Shown here piece by piece: positions 5,438 to 7,061 of a stretch of 7,061 bases of DNA. The position numbers and the translations under genes were made by a program. The notes beneath the pieces are model-generated. The model did not search any database and was not told where the DNA came from. It saw only the letters and a list, made by a program, of their open reading frames with translations. Origin of the DNA: Sphaerochaetaceae bacterium (GTDB lineage Bacteria > Spirochaetota > Spirochaetia > Sphaerochaetales > Sphaerochaetaceae); NCBI GenBank assembly GCA_023231265.1, contig JALNVT010000138.1, positions 1-7,061 on the forward strand. The letters run 5' to 3'. How positions within the stretch are numbered: position 1 is the stretch's first letter; every line of letters begins with the position of its first letter.

Positions 5438-6463
5438 TTACATGTTTGCTATCTCTTTGATTGTTACAGCTCTTCCTTCTTTTAGGGATTTAGTTGCAGC
5501 AAGTGCGATTTCTACTGGTCTAATTGCATCATCAATACCACACAATGTTGGAGTGTCATTGATAATTGAATCTACAAAATCACTTATCTCAAGGCCGTAT
5601 GAATCCATATATCTGTCTAAGAAGAAGAAAAGAGGTTTCTCACCATCAACACCATCTTTTGTGCTGATTTTTACCAATGATTTTGTATCGTTTTCAACGT
5701 TTGCACAGCCTTTTTCACCAAATACTTCTGTTCTCTGGTCATAGCCATAAACAGCCTGTCTTGAGTTATCAATAACTGCTAATGTGCCATCACTCATTTT
5801 GAGTGTAACAATAGCTGTATCAACATCGCCTGCTTTACCGATTTCTGGATCAACCAAAACAGCACCAATTGCATTTACTTCAACAACTTCCTGGTTTGAA
5901 AGGTAGCGAACCATATCAAAGTCATGAATCATCATGTCTAAGAAGATTCCGCCTGAAATTGCTACATATGCTGGTGATGGTGGTTCTGGATCACGAGATG
6001 TTACTTTAACTACATGAACCTTACCAATTTTACCAGTTGTAACTGCTTCTCTGACTGCCATGTGGTTGTGGTCAAAACGTCTGTTGAAACCAATCTGGAA
6101 TTTAACACCACTCTCTCTAACTACATCCATTGTTTCGTTGATTCTATTCAAATCAGTATCAATAGGTTTCTCACAGAAGATATCTTTACCAACAAGTGCT
6201 GCTGCCTTGATTAAAGGAGAGTGTGTTGGAGTTGGTGAGCAGATCAAAACAGCATCAATATCTTTTGCATCGATTATGTCTTGAGGATCTGCTGTAGTTC
6301 TCTGTATGCCCATGCCTTCACACCAGCTTTTCATCTCGTCATTCATCATTGGATCTGCTAGTGCTATAACTTCAGCACCTTGAACACGAGTTCTGATGCT
6401 CTCTGCATGAACTCTACCAATTCTACCACAACCAATAATACCAATTCTTAATTTTTCTTTCAT
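5438..6463 (-). CDS. iolG: Inositol 2-dehydrogenase, Gfo/Idh/MocA family
   Basis: A 341-residue cytoplasmic oxidoreductase, the usual length for IolG, which oxidises myo-inositol to scyllo-inosose with NAD+. The Rossmann fold starts with GIIGCGRIGRVHA, with the glycine motif at 11-16. Asp37 in ALADP closes strand beta-2 and suits NAD+. EKP at 98-100 supplies the catalytic Lys99. The second domain carries GGIFLDMMIHDFDM with Asp176 and His180, the catalytic Asp/His pair of this family. RDPEPPSPAY (157-166) and YDQR (241-244) also match inositol dehydrogenases as I recall them. An excellent AGGAGG (6469-6474) lies five bases before the ATG and overlaps the TAG stop of iolE, nine bases away. Family members can also act on scyllo-inositol, chiro-inositol or other sugars, and sequence alone does not separate these. 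The neighbouring iolE makes a true inositol substrate most likely. Confidence 0.88.
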   Translation of the reverse strand: MKEKLRIGIIGCGRIGRVHAESIRTRVQGAEVIALADPMMNDEMKSWCEGMGIQRTTADPQDIIDAKDIDAVLICSPTPTHSPLIKAAALVGKDIFCEKPIDTDLNRINETMDVVRESGVKFQIGFNRRFDHNHMAVREAVTTGKIGKVHVVKVTSRDPEPPSPAYVAISGGIFLDMMIHDFDMVRYLSNQEVVEVNAIGAVLVDPEIGKAGDVDTAIVTLKMSDGTLAVIDNSRQAVYGYDQRTEVFGEKGCANVENDTKSLVKISTKDGVDGEKPLFFFLDRYMDSYGLEISDFVDSIINDTPTLCGIDDAIRPVEIALAATKSLKEGRAVTIKEIANM

Positions 6464-6468
6464 AAGGG

Positions 6469-6474
6469 CCTCCT
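6469..6474 (-). promoter_or_regulatory. iolG Shine-Dalgarno site overlapping the iolE stop codon
   Basis: The minus strand reads AGGAGG, a perfect Shine-Dalgarno sequence five bases before the iolG ATG. Its first two bases are the last two of the iolE stop codon TAG (6475-6473), so a ribosome ending iolE covers this site. The same design recurs at 4771-4777, where AGAGGAG overlaps the stop of the kinase-like gene ahead of the GAPDH-like gene. Both point to translational coupling. Confidence 0.6.
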
Positions 6475-7061
6475 ATAGTCCTGCATATTCAGCAATATAA
6501 GCTCTAGCTTTAATTGCATATTCTAAAGGGTTTGCTTTTGCAGGATCTTGTTCTGCTTCTACAACCATCCATCCTTCATAATCATGATCTTCTAAAATTT
6601 TAAAGATTGAAGGGAAATCAATACATCCATCACCAGGAACTGTAAATGCACCAGCTCTTACTGCATCAAGGAAGCTCATCTTCTCTTCATGTACTTTTTT
6701 AAGAACATCAGGTCTCACATCTTTCAAATGAACATGTCCGACTCTGTCTATAAATAATTTAAGAGCTTCAACAGGATCTTCACCGGAGAAAGTAAAGTGA
6801 CCTGAATCAAAAGTGAGATATACATATTTAGGATCTGTTGCATCTAACATTCTTTTTGTTTCAGCGATTGTCTGGCAACCTGTTCCCATATGATGGTGAT
6901 AACAAAGTTTGAATCCTCTTTCATAGGCGATCTTACCTAGTTTGTTCAAACCTTCAGTGAACAGTGTCCATTCTTCTTCAGTAAATGTTGGTTTGCTGTT
7001 GAAAATTGGAAGATCACTCATTCCTTGAATGCTGTGTCCTTGTTCTGCAGGTCCAATAACA
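6473..7061 (-). CDS. iolE: Inosose dehydratase, C-terminal two thirds (runs off the right edge)
   Basis: The frame is open to the window end, giving 195 residues of a protein usually near 300. The first in-window Met (7021) is internal, because the preceding codons read VIGPAEQGHSIQG and continue the family pattern. IolE is a TIM-barrel sugar-isomerase-fold enzyme that uses a divalent metal to dehydrate scyllo-inosose to the trihydroxycyclohexanedione. Recognisable blocks, counted from the in-window Met, are CYHHHMGTG (about 40-48), TFDSGHF (71-77), GHVHLKDV (93-100), FTVPGDGCIDF (125-135) and VVEAEQDPAKANPLE (152-166). These are close to Bacillus IolE as I recall it and include the metal-binding Glu/Asp/His positions. 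It is the first gene of the operon visible here. Its stop overlaps the iolG ribosome site. The missing start, and any iolA, iolB, iolC, iolD or iolJ partners, would lie to the right. Confidence 0.92.
   Translation of the reverse strand, partial: VIGPAEQGHSIQGMSDLPIFNSKPTFTEEEWTLFTEGLNKLGKIAYERGFKLCYHHHMGTGCQTIAETKRMLDATDPKYVYLTFDSGHFTFSGEDPVEALKLFIDRVGHVHLKDVRPDVLKKVHEEKMSFLDAVRAGAFTVPGDGCIDFPSIFKILEDHDYEGWMVVEAEQDPAKANPLEYAIKARAYIAEYAGL

Noticed and set aside
3529..6284. Plus-strand open frames antisense to the pgk-like, GAPDH-like, kinase-like and iolG genes
   Set aside because: Their translations are low-complexity or Ser/Thr/Cys-rich shadows of well-supported minus-strand genes, with no family resemblance.
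7019..7021. ATG at 7021 as the start of iolE
   Set aside because: The frame is open to the window edge and the upstream codons continue the IolE family pattern, so this Met is internal.

Overview
The window looks like the tail of a low-GC bacterial myo-inositol (or related polyol) catabolic operon on the minus strand, facing a single plus-strand gene for a small outer-membrane beta-barrel protein. The barrel gene ends in an aromatic Tyr-Arg-Phe C-terminus and starts with a signal peptide, which points to a diderm (Gram-negative type) organism. A spirochaete of the Treponema kind is my guess from the AT-rich composition, the barrel and the iol genes together. No marker gene here settles the taxonomy.

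Plus strand, 1-970. Bases 2-103 could be the last codons of an unidentified gene entering from the left. Bases 104-306 carry no gene, only a plausible -10 box and a ribosome binding site. The barrel gene runs 307-969, but its signal peptide is interrupted by an in-frame TAA at 346-348, so the allele is probably broken. The convergent gap 970-1176 holds a strong hairpin with a T-tract that reads as the terminator of the minus-strand operon.

Minus strand, 7061 down to 1177. Six genes are packed head to tail in the order iolE (partial, runs off the right edge), iolG, a cytidylate-kinase-like gene, an archaeal-type (type II) glyceraldehyde-3-phosphate dehydrogenase, an archaeal-type phosphoglycerate kinase, and a LarA-family nickel-pincer racemase/epimerase. 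Junctions are 9, 14 and 12 bases, then a 1-base stop/start overlap, then 57 bases. Two upstream stop codons lie inside the next gene's Shine-Dalgarno sequence. This is one transcription unit with likely translational coupling. Its promoter lies beyond the right edge.

How the genes may work together: IolG oxidises myo-inositol to scyllo-inosose and IolE dehydrates it. The classical route ends in dihydroxyacetone phosphate plus malonate semialdehyde, and triose phosphate would feed a GAPDH/PGK pair that makes ATP. That pair, however, is of the archaeal type, is linked to a kinase-like protein and a 2-hydroxyacid epimerase, and departs from the family consensus at the GAPDH cofactor site and the PGK substrate loop. 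The four genes after iolG may therefore form a dedicated module: phosphorylate an aldehyde, oxidise it to an acyl phosphate, harvest ATP, then invert the resulting 2-hydroxy acid. This is a hypothesis from context and sequence, and it is the most interesting point in the window.
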